From NCBI GenBank assembly GCA_000711775.1, contig ARYC01017045.1, positions 1 through 64,000 on the forward strand: a stretch of DNA of 64,000 nucleotides, read 5' to 3'. The DNA is from Oxytricha trifallax. Its lineage: Eukaryota; Ciliophora; Spirotrichea; Sporadotrichida; Oxytrichidae. A program made the translations under genes and the position numbers. How positions within the stretch are numbered: the first letter of the stretch is position 1; every line of letters starts with the position of its first letter. The notes beneath the pieces are model-generated. The model was given only the letters and a program-made list of their open reading frames with translations. It was not told where the DNA came from and made no database searches. Shown here piece after piece: positions 33,757 to 46,459 of the stretch.

Positions 33757-34831
33757 TTTTCTCTTCTTGTCAGCTTTTAAATTGATAAAGAAGCTGTCTA
33801 AACACTTAGATTTAGCATGGGCAGATGGTGTTGTTTCAGCAATATTTGCATTTAGGTTGCCGATTTACAAGAGTTTTCACTCTTCATAATTCAAATATTT
33901 ATGTTATAATTTTAGTAAATGCTTAGTAAATTAATCCAGCTTCTATAAATTTCCACTGCAAATAAAGAGCGTCGATAATGATGCCTTAGAAGTAACTTTA
34001 GGAGGTAAAAGGATTAATTAATTATTTTAAAGAAAATTTTTAAATCGAAAAGATGCGAGGTATAGTTTCCTGAGATTAGATCAAACATTTAAGAAGTCTT
34101 AATTCAAGTCTTAAAGAGCATTATTAATAATTTTAATTGATAAACTTATAATGAATGGCCAAAGGAGCCCAAACTTCACCGATTTAATATAAAATTATAA
34201 AATTATAGTCATGCTGCATAAATAAAAGGAGGAAGGATTTTAGCGGGAGGATTAAGAGTTTCACTTCGAGAATAATAATATTATAAACGGAGACCAAGCT
34301 TAATTCAAACTATCTTATTCTAAATATTTAAATTAAATTTTAAATTCCAAATTTTTTCCAGTTACACTACTTTAATATCTGCAAAATACAACAACTAAAG
34401 ACAATTGTCTACCGAATATTATAACTAATTTTATTTAAAGAACATATATACCACTGAATGAGGCAATACTACACCAGACATTGACCAATTAACCAAATAA
34501 ATAAATAATCATTCTCGCATTAAATAATTAATATCAATAGTAGATTAGAGAATCATGTATATTTCAGATCTATCAACAACTATAGGAGATTTTAACTTTT
34601 TCATTAAAATTAAATTCAATAAAAATCAATGTAAGATTATCTATATCATGCAAAATTAATGATAATTATCTTTAACAAAGATTGTTTAGATACATTGAAA
34701 TTACATTGCAAAATTAAATTGGAATATCAGGCATTGTCATTACTAATATGTGTAAAAGAAAGTATCTGAATTTGTAAAAATATTTATTGAATGTATAGCT
34801 TTAAAAAGAGGGCAGTCAAAATTAAAAATGA
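33757..34831 (+). CDS. 358-codon TGA-free ORF, unknown
   Basis: Same-frame reading from about 33757 to TGA 34829-34831 shows no TGA. It includes FKLIKKLSKHLDLAWADGVV, SAIFAFRLPIYKSFHSSQFK, IKSVDNDALEVTLGGKRINQ and DARYSFLRLDQTFKKSQFK. The second half is richer in Asn, Gln and Ile (KLNSIKINVRLSISCKIND). Numerous TAA/TAG are needed as Gln. No start ATG fits the upstream end, so it may begin as a 3' exon. TBE D sits 11 bp after the stop. In DNA this AT-rich about six TGAs would be expected by chance (rough estimate), so coding is likely but unproven. Confidence 0.45.
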
Positions 34832-34961
34832 AGCATCAGAATCGAAACCCCAAAAACCCTTAATGAGGTTTATAAGTGCTTTGATTTTTAGGGAATTTGT
34901 TAGTGGTTGGGGTTATTAATAGGTTTTAATGTGAAATTTATAGTAAATGTATTTAATTTAA

Positions 34962-36373
34962 TCAATCAAAATGCACTTTTGGATCATGTGGGAGAGGTCT
35001 AAAGTTTATCTTGCTTAACCAAAACTCTATCTTCTCTTTTGATATGTCTTATCTTGATTTTGGTTTTATTATTATTGATTCTGCCATATGTTTTATTTAT
35101 TGAGAGACTCTGGTTTTGTCTATAAACTACTTTATTCTTTGCTTAGCATCATTCTCGCACCTTGTTGAGTAGTAATCTTTGTACTTATCGCACTCTATTA
35201 TTTTTGCTGCTAAAGCCCACACATCTCACTTAAAGTCCCCATCTCTCCAGTCTTCTATTTCTGGATAATAGCCTTGAGTTCCCATTACAGTTCCAAGTCT
35301 TGATACTTCCACTCTTTAAGCTCTGTTGAAATTGATTATTGCTACTCTTACTGGTGAAAAGTTTATCATTATATTTTCTGGCTTTAAATCTCTGTGAACA
35401 AACCCTAACTTGTGAAGCTCTTAAATACCTTGTATGGTCTAAGTTACGATTTATTCAAGCTACTTATGATTCCTTTGATCTGTAATGAAATCTCTTAGGG
35501 TCATTTCATAGAGTTGTAGTCTGAAAGCAGCATGATCCTTGGCAAGGAGAACAGCATCTAACTTGATCAAGTAACTACACTCTTGAACTTTGCTTGAGTG
35601 AGTACTTGATACTCATTTGTAAACTCCATTTAATATTTATCAACACTTAATAGATAGTTGAAGGGATACACCTTGTATGCAAATTAATGATCATTGATAA
35701 ATTTTTTATATAAGGTAGCTATATAGTGAAATGTCTAGGTCAATTTAGGCAAGAACAGGAATCTTTTTATATTGAATTTTAATCATGATCTTTGTGATTT
35801 CGGATTCTATTAGGTTGCGTGATTACCTCACATATTCTGATTCACTAACTTGTTTGAGCTCTACCATTTTTTAAGATTCTCTTGCTTTTCTTTTGTTTAG
35901 TAATTTCAATTCATCTTCATGCTTTTTAATCTCTAAATCTTTCTTGTGAGCTTTTAAAAGATGCTTCCTTAAATTTCTTGTATGCGCATACTGCTTATGG
36001 CACTCGAATCAATCATACTTTCCGTAGATTTTATCGTGCTTTAAGTAAACAGTTGGCATGGCTTCTCTATGCTCTTTCATATGCCTATACCAACTAGATT
36101 TATGAGCGAAGTCTCTATCATACTTCACCCAAAAGTAGACTTCTACTTCATCAGTTTGCATAGGAATTTCATTAATACCTTTCCTCCTCTCTATTTACCA
36201 CACACTTGTTTTCTATTATTAATTTATATTTTAATAACAGACCTCAAGTGATAGCTCTGCTAGTTCTTTAAGAAAGTTCATCTCACAGCTATTACACTTT
36301 TTATGCTGCCAAAGGTAAGTATCATTTAGTTTGATGGAAGTGCTGCTGTTTTTCTTAAAATGTTAGAGCTCAT
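34962..36373 (-). pseudogene. TBE zinc-finger/kinase gene (copy D), broken
   Basis: ATG at 36371-36373 (MSSNILRKTAALPSN), end TGA 34962-34964 after LPHDPKVHFD. Kinase region: FVHRDLKPENIMIN near 35395. The magnesium-binding motif reads NFN where the other copies have DFN, i.e. the Asp is lost. Frame changes lie in the N-terminal half. Homologous to copies B, C and E; diverged. Confidence 0.85.
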
Positions 36374-37120
36374 AATTAAATTTGAATTTAAAATTATAAA
36401 ACTGCCTCTATAACTGAAAGCTTATATGAGAGGTCCGCAAGCATACAAGTTTCAAGGGAAGTTTTTAGAGAATTAGATGAGAAAAATGAGTGCTAAGAGA
36501 CGATCCAGCTCTAAATATAGATTAGAAAGTAACCATTTTTATTTTCAATAATAAGTTGCTTACAGCACGTACCGATTTAGGAGGTGCATCTAATTAAGTA
36601 CGTACAGCTTTAGGAGGTATTTTGTGATTTTATGATTAAATTTAGGGTGCTCCTAATTAAGTACTAGCATTAATTAAAGCTCCTAATTTTATTTTTTATT
36701 TTAATGCTTATAGAAAATTAATACTGGAGCTTAAGCCAGCCAGATATTTATTAGGTTTTTACTTCATACTTTTGACTTTTCGACACCGTCAGTCAACCCT
36801 CCCTGTAAGTAAAGGAGGCCAGCTTGGGCATCTGGCTCATGCTAACATGCCACCACAAAAGCTCCTAATTAAGTACTAGCATTTTAGGAGCAGCTCCTAA
36901 TTAAGTACGTACCAATTTAAATTTAAAAATATGGAACTATAACAGTAGAAATTGATATCAATCTCTCAAGTTTGAAACCAGTTCTCAAAACCTTCTCCAT
37001 ATCCTTCTTAGAGGTTGACCTCCTTTAGGATGCCCATATTTAATAGTAAGTTTTACAGAGGTATCTAATTGAAATCAATAAACTTAAATTTGAATATCGT
37101 TTCTTAGATGTGTAAACAAG

Positions 37121-37906
37121 ATGGAGTCAATAAATGATGCAATGAAAAGAGTGCAAGAACAAGAATTGGTTCAAAGATTTAGAAGCAAGGAGGATTTGCA
37201 CCGCTACCTGGTGCAGCAAGGTAAGGAACTCATAGTAACTTATCTTGATTATGTAGTTGGTTTGTTCCTGCCAACGATGGAAGGTACTAAAATTTCATTT
37301 CTAAGAGCGATACTCTGCGAAGAGAAGAAAGCATTGAAAACTTAAGATGTAAAGTTTGCAGAGATTCCAAACTATCCAGAAATTTCAGTGACTACTTATA
37401 TGATGATGCTATGAACGACCAGAGGTTTCGCAGTATCTGCCTTATAAGAAGCAGTTGTAAAATAAACTACCTGAAAGAAACTATTTCTTTGGCATACTTG
37501 CAATAAATAAAGGTGATTACTTGAAAGAAATTATTCAAGAATCTCATAAGAATAGGTGCAGCATCTCTTCAGAAGATAAGGACAAACAAAGGATCAAGAT
37601 AAGTGAGAGCTGGTTTTCAGAGCTGCAGAAGCACCCTTATATTTCAAGTAAGATTTGTAGTTTAACTCTTTAGAAAAATCTGGTTCTGGCATCTTTTTGA
37701 TGAAGGAATAGAGCAAGGTTCACAGAGAGCGAAAGTCACAGACAAAGTATGAAGTTAGCAAGAGACTTTAATCAAATATTTAGCCTCCACAGTCAATGAA
37801 CATAGATGCTGGAGCTGGCATCAAGAGAAGAAACATAGGAGGAGGGAAGCAAGAAGTAGAAGAAAAGAAAGAGAAGCCAGCTCCCTCTAAAGAATTTTAA
37901 ATGTGA
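37121..37906 (+). pseudogene. TBE 22-kDa gene (copy D), frameshift
   Basis: ATG at 37121 (MESINDAMKRVQEQELVQ). A 36-nt intron at 37221-37256 (GTAAGG...ATGTAG) precedes VGLFLPTMEGTKISFLRAIL; a 26-nt intron near 37651-37676 (GTAAGATTTG...CTTTAG) precedes the C-terminal exon. Both introns sit where copy C has them. Spliced length is 724 nt, not a multiple of three, so one frameshift remains (near 37392, after PEISVTT). The tail has AGAGIKRRN; TGA at 37904-37906. Confidence 0.85.
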
Positions 37907-37915
37907 CTTATATAT

Positions 37916-38955
37916 TCATTAACTTAACTACAAAACTTATTTATATACTTTCAATCTTCCTTCTTTAGCACACTTTTATGCCAACTAATATTATACTCTC
38001 TTCGCTGAACTTTTAATAAAGTCTACAGTATCGATAGGTAGGTCATGCATCAAGTAGTATAGCAGCAGTTTCTTGAAATGACCTTTTAGTATACTCCAGT
38101 AGAACTCAATTCCATTAAACTATGGACTGCAAGGCACGTTGAACACTGGTTTTTTTCTTAGTTGTTCATAACTCTTCCTTGTTTCTTTTGTCTTATGAAC
38201 ATAAAGGTTATCAACAAATCGTATAATCTCTATTCAGGGTTTTTCTCTCTCAGCCGCTCTAAGAACTTAATATACTGCTCTGTCTTAATTGAGTGAGGAT
38301 GAATAACATAGGTTTCTAAACCTGCATCCTCCCTAATACCTCCAAGAATTGCAATTTTTTTATACCTTGACTTTATAGTCATATACTTCTATATTATTAT
38401 GCCTCTTATACCAAGACTTCTTAATCAAAGTGTTTAAGGTATACACAGCCTCGTCAGCATGAATAAACTAAATATTATTCTATTATGCTCTCTGCATTTA
38501 ATTATAAATACAATTTAATTTGTTGTTGTAAAATGGCAGAGTGAAATCAATTACTCTCTTGATATGATTTACACCTTTGTATGAGATACCATTTCGTTTA
38601 TAAATGTTTGCAACAGTCTATGCAGAGATCTTCAACTCAGGGAACTGGCGGTGAAACATAAGAGTTCGTTGGTCAAGAAAGAAATGAGCCCAATACTTCA
38701 AGGTTTTTTCATTAATAAGATAGTCAATATGCTTCTATAAAAACTTTGATTTCCTCTCTTAAGTTATGCTGCTATAAGGCAGTGGGAGCGAACAGTTGAT
38801 GGACTTCGCTTTAAGAGCAGTGCAATTGACTTATAATTGAGTACTGGTGTGACTTATTCACTGTTAATATCACATCAATAACGCAGTTTAAACACTAAAT
38901 CTATATACTCTTCATCATAAATATACCCCAATAGCTTGCTATTTTTGTGTCGCAT
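37916..38955 (-). pseudogene. TBE DDE transposase (copy D), broken
   Basis: Homologous along its length to copies A and C: ATG 38953-38955 (MRHKNSKLLG), Asp segment near 38455, and TGA 37916-37918. Small deletions (for example a missing stretch before the helix-turn-helix near 38765) and frame changes make it non-functional. Convergent with the 22-kDa gene, with 9 bp between the stops. Confidence 0.86.
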
Positions 38956-39039
38956 TTAATTAATAACCCCAACCCCTAAAAAATCCCTACAAATCAAAGC
39001 ACTTATAAACCTCATTAAGGGGTTTTAGGGTTTTGAATC

Positions 39040-40604
39040 ACTTGAAAGTCTAAAAGTAAATTTGATACCCGTCAAATAATTTTGGTACATAAATCTAAAT
39101 TATTTTATTGCATTAATATATCATAAATTGATTGGTATATTTTATTGAAGTCGCGAATAGTATTGGAATTAAGAATCCTAATTCCTATTAATTATAATAT
39201 ATTTAAATGATAATGGCTTATTTGGGTTAGTAGTAGAGAATTCAATGATAATTTTTATATCTAGTTTTCTTTGATTACAATCGTGTGTCTCAATAGTTTA
39301 ATTTAAGATTTCTCAAGGACATGCTGTATCTCGCTTTTTTTCTACTTTGCTGTTCCGAGGTTCCTCACATACACTTTATTGTTTATTATATCATTTTATT
39401 TATATCATTTTATTTATAAATAAGATATTCATTTAAAATAAACATTAAAGAGAGAGCAGCAAATGATTACACACACATTTCACCAAATTAACTATTTGTC
39501 TAATACTTTATAGCTGGAGATAAGACTGAAGTATCATTTATGCTTTTACCATAGTGAGTACTACTTATTTGTTGTTTTATTAAACTAAATAACTTCTAAT
39601 TCTAAAGAGCAAATATTCTACTGAAAAATACATTCTAAAAGATCAACACTATAAAAACATATATAGCCTTTCAATTCTATAAGAGTAAAAATAGCAGCAA
39701 TTTAATTTTTTCAGAACATAAATATCCAATTCCATTAAACTCAGTGAAACCTCTAATTATTTCTAGGACAGTCCCTTTCAAATCATCAAGAAATCAACCG
39801 CTGCTTAGATATTCTTATTTTGAAAGCATTCATAAACTATACCCATAGTTCAATGAAACTCACGTTGGTTTAATTTTATAGAATTTATACTATCATTGCT
39901 AATATTTTCTCAGATTATTAATATATTTTTTAACTTAAAATTATAATTTGAACAGAGGTCTTATTGATAAAATAAAAGTGAATTGTAGATAGCTCAATCA
40001 TGAGAACCAAAACATCTTACGGCTTAACTTCACAAGTAACCGCTGTAATAACCATAAATTCACTGTTTAATTGTTTTAAATAATATTGATATGAGTTTAA
40101 CACTTAGAAAATAATCTAGCAATTTATAATTTTTTATATAGTAATAACTGGAATGATTGAAGGCGATAGAAACTCTTGGATTTACTGCCTCCTTACATTA
40201 ATTAAACTTGACTTCCTTGTAATATGATCCTGTTTCAATCTGCGTGGTGAAATGATTGAGGTTCATTGTAAGTACTAGAAAAGGTAGGAACAGCATAAGG
40301 CAACAATGCATTTGTAAGTTGGTAGTATATTATTTTCTGTTTCTTGTCAAATGAAATTATAAACACATATTTTTTGCAGAAAGTAAGATAAATATTAAAA
40401 GTTACCACTGAAGCTATATTTTTCGATGCAAGAGGAAGAATAATTACAACTAGAGGAAAACAGCATTAGACAAGCCGCCAATTTTATTTTCATGAAAGAA
40501 TGTCAACTGAACCATAGATAGATAAATGTGGAATGTCCCTCGGATAATAACATTTAATAAATAATAATAATAATAATGTGATCATATTAAGGACTCTGGT
40601 GACC
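39040..40604. other. AT-rich DNA with three short coding-like segments
   Basis: Three pockets look like protein in the ciliate code: about 39715-39880 (+; PLNSVKPLIISRTVPFKSSR), about 40275-40145 (-; MNLNHFTTQIETGSYYKEVK) and about 40400-40555 (+; EENSIRQAANFIFMKECQLN). They are less AT-rich than their surroundings. They may be macronuclear-destined segments separated by IESs, but they differ in strand and no pointers were identified. Confidence 0.3.
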
Positions 40605-40608
40605 CCCG

Positions 40609-40692
<84 letters not shown>

Positions 40693-42330
40693 AATATAAG
40701 GGTCAAGCCCTTTAAATTAAATCCCATATCTGTTGTCTTATGACTTTTTAAATTCTTTTAAGATTGATTCCTATCTCTTTTAAATTGGTCACATCAATGT
40801 AGCTAAGTCCGGGATGTAGTCTAGTTTGCTTCTTTCTGTTATGAATTTCTGTATATTAGTTGCCAGTTTTGATAGGTTAGCTCTTAGTTCTATTATATCA
40901 ATCTGGATATGAGGAAGATTTTTACAGTTCGCTTCAAATTCTTGGCCAAATTTGCATTGATCTGGTTTACCAAAAGCTTTAGGTTGGTGATATATTAAGA
41001 ATTAACGAATTAGGCATATATTTAGCAATCATTTTGGCTCTATAGTATATAGATTTTTAATTACTAGCTATAGCTATTGGCTAAGCGTTTGAGAAATTAA
41101 TGATTGTTTGCCATAATATTTCGTATTTTGTTATCCACTCATCTTGAATTACTTAGAAGTTTGATACTTCTAGGTCATATTTTCTTAAGTCTGTTTAGAA
41201 GGGTGGATGATAAAATAGTTTAATTCTATTTGGGTAGAAAACTCTAAGAAAGGTATCTATTTTCTATATAAAGGTTGCTGCACCCCTCTTGTATAATTCT
41301 ATCATTTCTTAAATATATATTGTGGCTTAGCTGATGCTAATATTGGTGTAAGTCTAGTTTGAACTCTTGATAATATATATTGTTGATAGATACTTTAGTA
41401 TAAGTAGCCATCACTTTTAAATCTGTTTAATTAAGATGTTTTCTATTCACTATGTACTTCACTTATGACCTCTTCGAAGATTTTGGTTAGGTTATAACTT
41501 ATATTAGCCCTAAGTATCTAAAATTCTTCTAGTATTAGGAGAGATTGTAAAAGTCAAATTTATGAGCACTTATATCCATGGATTTGTCGTCGTTGATAAC
41601 TAATCCACACATTTTGAAATGTTCCCTGACTTTTTATTTAATGTAATCTACATTGTCTCCTGGATAAAATTTGAAAGCAATGTCATCTGCATAGACTTTC
41701 TTATCTTAAGCTTGTATTTAAACTCAAATTTTCTGATTGAGTTATCGAGTAGCAGGACAAAGAACAGTGGAGAGGTTTTGACCCTTTTTGGTACTCCTCT
41801 GCTTATTGAAATATTTGTTCCTTACCAATATAGATCATAGGTTATAGTAGGTGAATAGTTGTTACTAGTATTTTGTCCCATATGTCTACTTCTTCGTCAG
41901 TATGTGTATTGGTTAAGAATTCTGGTTGGAGTTCATGTTCAGTTTTCTATTCAATTTCTGTGGTGTGATGTATTGGGTACTAAATAGGGGGTCATCCCGA
42001 ACTTGAGGTGGTGCTTTTGAAGGAATTTCTATGGCGTGGTCTAACTCAATTGTCTCATAATCTAGATCCCAAAGCTCCATTCCTTCATCTTCTAGATCCG
42101 AATCAATGTAGAATTGGGACGCTGAAGATTTTAGCGCCCTTTAAGACAGCGGCTAAGGCCGCCATGCACAACATCCTTTTTATTTCGGTTCTAATATAAT
42201 AATGTATATAATAAATATGGCTTGTAATTGTTTGAATCTTAACCTCAGCGACTTTTGTATCTGATTACGGATATTAAAGTGCTGACTCCTGCTTCAAGTT
42301 TATGCGTGTTTAAGTATATCAATAATATTG
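40605..42330 (-). mobile_element. LINE retrotransposon fragment with reverse transcriptase
   Basis: Minus-strand non-LTR retrotransposon piece. Reverse-transcriptase motifs: SRGVPKRVKTSPLFF (cf. RGVPQGxxxSPLLF) near 41790 and VYADDIAFKFYPGDNVDYIK (YADD box) near 41690, then CGLVINDDKSMDISAHKFDF and a C-terminal helical region (IELRANLSKLATNIQKFITE). Upstream, an acidic segment (SDLEDEGMELWDLDYET) starts near 42110. The 5' part (endonuclease, ORF1) is missing. The 3' end has the block GATCGGGGGTCACCAGAG followed by an (ATT)n tail at 40560-40578 on the plus-strand numbering, typical of LINE tails. A few frame changes; dead copy. Confidence 0.75.
40613..40689. repeat. (TA)n microsatellite
   Basis: An almost pure TA dinucleotide run of about 77 bp inside the 3' end of the LINE copy. 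Expanded locally: the related end at 45140 lacks it. Confidence 0.97.
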
Positions 42331-42487
42331 TAACCTTAATTCTTATTCAAGACATAATGATTTCTGAGTTTCCTATAGTCTAATGTTAGGGGGGGAGGAT
42401 TTTAAAAATGATCATGATGATTGTAATTTAGAGTAATCTATTTTCTAGACAGCAAAAGTAATATTTAAAAGCCTATAATATTCGGTA

Positions 42488-42658
42488 ATGACACGGTTTA
42501 CTTTAGAAAATTTGTAAATTATTCTATCCTAATATCCTTTAGGAAGTGTTAAGTAAGAAGTAAACACAAACACCAAACAACAATTACCCAAAACCAACGT
42601 TCAGACATTTGCTAATTAGATAATTGATTTTAGCAAATAAATTAACTTGTATAATTGA
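42488..42658 (+). CDS. Short coding-like ORF, unknown
   Basis: ATG at 42488 to TGA 42656-42658, 56 residues in the ciliate code: MTRFTLENLQIILSQYPLGS, then KQEVNTNTKQQLPKTNVQTF. It looks protein-like with a plausible start, but is short. No domain recognised; could be a first exon. Confidence 0.3.
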
Positions 42659-42659
42659 T

Positions 42660-43845
42660 TATTCCTAAATTTTGATACTTTAGAGTAAAACCTAAACTTA
42701 ATTGTAGCGGTTTTATCGAGTTAGGTCAAAAATATTATAATAAGTACACATCAAGATACTAAATTTGACGGAGATTATGTCAAATAATAGTATATTGATG
42801 TGAAGAATGAGTTTATAAAAGACTATTATAGTATTCAAAGTATTGCTATCAGTACAATTAAAAAATTAGTATAGATATTATTATACTTCATAATTATTTT
42901 AAATTCTCTTTTTTAAGAAAATTAATATATATTAAATACAAATTATATTCAATATATAATTTAATATTTTAATCTTGGAGTGGAATAAGATTCATATATT
43001 CGTGATTAGCTTGCTTTTATTAAGTTAATTGAGTTCTAATTAAAACAATTTATTAAAAAACTTAAAACAAAATTATCCAAAGGTTATTTATTGATTAAAA
43101 ATATATGATAATATGATTATTTACTTTTGTTTTAACGTTTATTAATTATTTTACATTAAATTTGAGGATATTATAATGATAATTATTTTAAATTTAAAGA
43201 TATTTAAACTTTATCTATTATTATTAAAAATTAGTTAGGTTATATTAATATAATAATTACCCTAACTATTTTAATTATAAACAAAAATTTTATCATTTGA
43301 TGGAGGATAGACTTTGTTAAGACAGAAGGAACTATAATAATTAGGCAGAAAAGTACATAAACAATTAATGGAGTTGCAGAAGATAAACGAAGATATACTA
43401 ATTTAATAAAAGAAACACTAATAATATACAGTAAAAAAGAGCTATATAATCACTATATAATTTACAATCGAATTTAATGACAACAAAGTCGATTATTATT
43501 ATATTTGTTTATTTAAAAGATTGATTAATATAGACAAATTTAGAATAAATTAAACTCCGATGTGCATTTTAGAATAATAAAGATACAACTTTAGCTGTAT
43601 TTATTAATAATGTTTTTTATGATTCATCTCTATCAATGCTGTTTATCCCCATATTTTATGATTAAAATGTTATTATAGTAATTGATCAATTTTGCTATTA
43701 TTTCCTTCTGATTTAGTCTTATTTATTGGTATGTACTTCCAATTTCTCACAGTAATTTCTATTGTATGTCATATTCAAATTAATTCTTTTGGCATTTTCC
43801 GATAATTTTATTACAAATTTTAAATGAATAAATGCATAAATGCTC
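42660..43845. other. AT-rich spacer
   Basis: No gene recognised; long A/T-only stretches. Confidence 0.35.
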
Positions 43846-43847
43846 AA

Positions 43848-44040
43848 TTAGTTCGTTCTGATTCTCCTCACCTTGTTGCCTTTCAGAATCCATACATAAA
43901 TAGTGCCTTGATCAGTTTCTGTTTATAATGCACAAGCATCAATCGTTTCATCATCTATCTTATTTGCTTGTCTGAGATGAGTGGTCTTTCCATAATCATA
44001 ATAGTCTATAAACTTCAAGATTTTCAGTGTTGGAATAGAT
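43848..44040 (-). CDS. Coding-like segment, unknown
   Basis: A TGA-free minus-strand segment of about 60 codons with ordinary protein composition: KILKFIDYYDYGKTTHLRQA, then IDDETIDACALQTETDQGTI and YVWILKGNKVRRIRTNQ. TAA codes Gln twice. Possibly a macronuclear-destined segment or exon; product unknown. Confidence 0.4.
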
Positions 44041-45115
44041 ATTTCAAATCTTCATTTTTTAAATCTGATATAAATGAATCATTTTTATCTTCCTTTCACA
44101 TTATATGGGATTAAATTTGTCACATATATTAGTTCTAAAGATAAAATATACTTAATTGTTTTTTACGTTTTCTTTGAAACTAATGTTGTTCTAGTCTATT
44201 GCCAGTCTATTTTTCTCATTATGCTAAGGCTTTTGCCAATTCTTATTAGTGTGATTGACTTTTGATTCTAATTTACTACATCCTATTAAGCTAAAATTGG
44301 AATCCTTAATTATTTCCCTTATTACTTACTAATGCACTATTGACGTTTCAATAATGCATTACCAAAAAATTTAGTACAACAGAACAATCCCTAAGACTAC
44401 TTCTTATTAATAGGAACAGGATTAAATACAATTAAATAGCAGAGTTCAATAAATTGAATATATATTTTACAGGCCATTAGATCCTATCATTATATTTATT
44501 TTAGCTAGTGCAATTTGCTATAAGAACCTACTAGAATGTAACGGCTTCCGCTTGCTTATTTCATTCACATCATTAAATATAAAAACACCTTAAAATAATA
44601 TGTATGACAAGCTTTTTCTCTAGTTTAGTAGATATTGCCAGATACTGCGACTCTATTGCTTGACTCTACAATGCTACTAGTACTCTATGAGGTGTTGACT
44701 CTTACAACGATGTTTTACTACAAATTTCAAATTTATTATTTAATCATAATTTACACCACCTGCAATGGAAGCAATATGTTCAAAATAACATCATCCATTG
44801 ACATAGTTGAGTAAGTCTGTCTGTTATTTTGAAATATGCTTAAAAGCATAATTTAAATAAGTACATATCTATAACAGTTATGATTTAACCATTAAATTAT
44901 TAATTATTTAAAGTATTTTATCTCTTGCACTTACATTATAATTACGCCATTAATTTTAAATATATAACTATTATATCTTCATTTTTATATATCATTTTAC
45001 TGTTAACTTATATACAATCTTCATTTAATTTCTATTAGTTTCACTAACTAACGAGTTAATCCATTATTTTATAGTCATCTTTTAGAAAAATATTAAAAGC
45101 AATGATATTAATAAT
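44041..45115. other. AT-rich spacer
   Basis: Only weak open segments (for example MTSFFSSLVDIARYCDSIA at about 44605-44664, +). No gene or repeat called. Confidence 0.3.
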
Positions 45116-45124
45116 TAGAACATA

Positions 45125-46450
45125 CTGAGGTCTCTAGGGACCCCCGATCAAATAAGCATGGTAGCTTGTAAGGGACTAGCCCTTTTTGCTAGTTATAAGA
45201 GCTTCTCACCTAGTATACTGAGTCTTTATCTTCTTTTTTTCTTCTTCTTTGTTTCTCTGAGGTCTGCCTTTTCCTCCTTTACTTTCTGATTTAGATTTTG
45301 AACTTGGTCTCCCAAGTCTTAGAATTGGGTGTCAAAATTTAAACTTAGATTGTAAGTTAAAGTTGTTTGGTTGCTATACTTTCTTTGCATCTTGTGGTGA
45401 CGAGTTAGATTAAGTCACTTTTTAGAAAGTAAGCATGCTTTAGAAAGTATTTAACGAAGACTTCCACTTTGTTAAGGTGGTCTTGATAGTCTGAATAGAT
45501 GGATATGCAACTTAACTCGTTTGCAGCGACATTCTTCAGAATTTCAATGTTTAGAAGCTTTATGAAAGCTGTTAAGTCTGCAAGTGTATTAATTGCTGAG
45601 TCAGTTATTTGTTTAATGCAAGTTTAGAATGCATTGTCATCCATCTGAACGATTTCTATGAATTTGTTTTGACTTAGATTGACATTTATTGAGGAGATTG
45701 CATGTCTTATAATCGTTTCGTATTAGTTGAAGTTTATTGTATTCATCCATATTGAAATGCATGATTTTCTTGTGTCAAATCTAGTCTTTAATTACGCCAT
45801 AGAAATGGTTTGCATCTCTTAGAAGGATCCAAGATAATATTAATTAATTTATTAAATATTTTAATTTTAGTTAGGATCCATATTTAGGACTAATTATTAA
45901 TTTTTGATTTCATATTAATCATCTATTTAGTACTAATATAATTCAGATGACGTCTTTGACGTCATCTGAATTCTGGACAGGTTCGGGCTTTAGGGAAGCT
46001 ATAATAGTTAATGGCTTCCATCTATTCTTCTGTGATTTTCTCTTAGTAGTATGTGAGTTAGCTTGAGCTCTCTGAATATGAGCTTTCTAAGTCATATTCG
46101 TTATATCTCTATTTTTCTTGAACAGAGCTCCAGTCATCCTCGTTGTATGAGGTTGGCGTTCTTATCAAGTATATGGGGTTGATCTATTGTATAGTAGCAA
46201 TCTTAGCTACTACTTATTGAGTTTTCTTTTGGCTCGGGTCCTCATGGAGGTGAAGCTAGTTTTTCTATAGTTAATGAATCTTGAGCTCTTGAGAGTTGTT
46301 GTTAGGGTTTTGTAGAAGCCTGCTAGAGTTTTATGTATTTTTCATTAATAGAAGCAAGTCTTAACATCTGAAAAAGTTGTTGTGTCCATAAGTCTACCTA
46401 TTCACATTTGTTTTCACTTTCAAATTGGATTTTTTTAGTTAAATTTGCAA
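45125..46450 (-). mobile_element. Second LINE-like fragment
   Basis: Shares with the LINE at 40605 the terminal block GATCGGGGGTCCCTAGAG and a GGGCTxGxCCCTTA segment just inside it. Minus-strand coding: about 46420-45950 (PNNNSQELKIHQLQKNQL, SYNEDDWSSVQEKQRYNEYD, ITEEQMEAINYYSFPKART) and, after an interruption with the hairpin at 45940-45972, about 45775-45190 (MNTINFNQYETIIRHAISS, FIEIVQMDDNAFQTCIKQIT) ending in a finger-like LTRHHKMQRKYSN and a coiled coil (DLGDQVQNLNQKVKEEKADL). No reverse-transcriptase box is seen; it is either a deleted copy or carries mainly ORF1/C-terminal parts. Confidence 0.5.
45940..45972. repeat. Perfect 15-bp hairpin
   Basis: Arms AATTCAGATGACGTC and its exact inverse with a TTT loop. 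It lies at the break between the two coding parts of the LINE-like copy. May be a remnant of an inserted palindromic element. Confidence 0.9.
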
Positions 46451-46459
46451 CAAGTTTAC

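Larger units (their letters stand above)
34843..39035 (-). mobile_element. TBE transposon copy D, complete length
   Basis: 4193 bp, flanked by AAT on both sides (34840-34842 and 39036-39038). Left end CGAAACCCCAAAAACCC, right end GGGGTTTTAGGGTTTTG: the telomere-like repeats are mutated at a few positions, so D is older than C. Subterminal blocks (ATCAAAGCACTTATAAACC) match A and B. Order: zinc-finger/kinase (-), 22-kDa (+), transposase (-). All three genes carry frame changes. Confidence 0.95.

Noticed and set aside
40613-40689. (TA)n run as a regulatory or origin element
   Set aside because: A simple microsatellite expansion inside a LINE end; the related end at 45140 lacks it.
42384-42394. 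G-run (GGGGGGGGAGG) as the end of another foldback element
   Set aside because: No matching inverted end or duplication was found nearby.
44605-44664. MTSFFSSLVDIARYCDSIA as a gene start
   Set aside because: Only 19 codons; the opposite strand is equally open, so coding cannot be decided.
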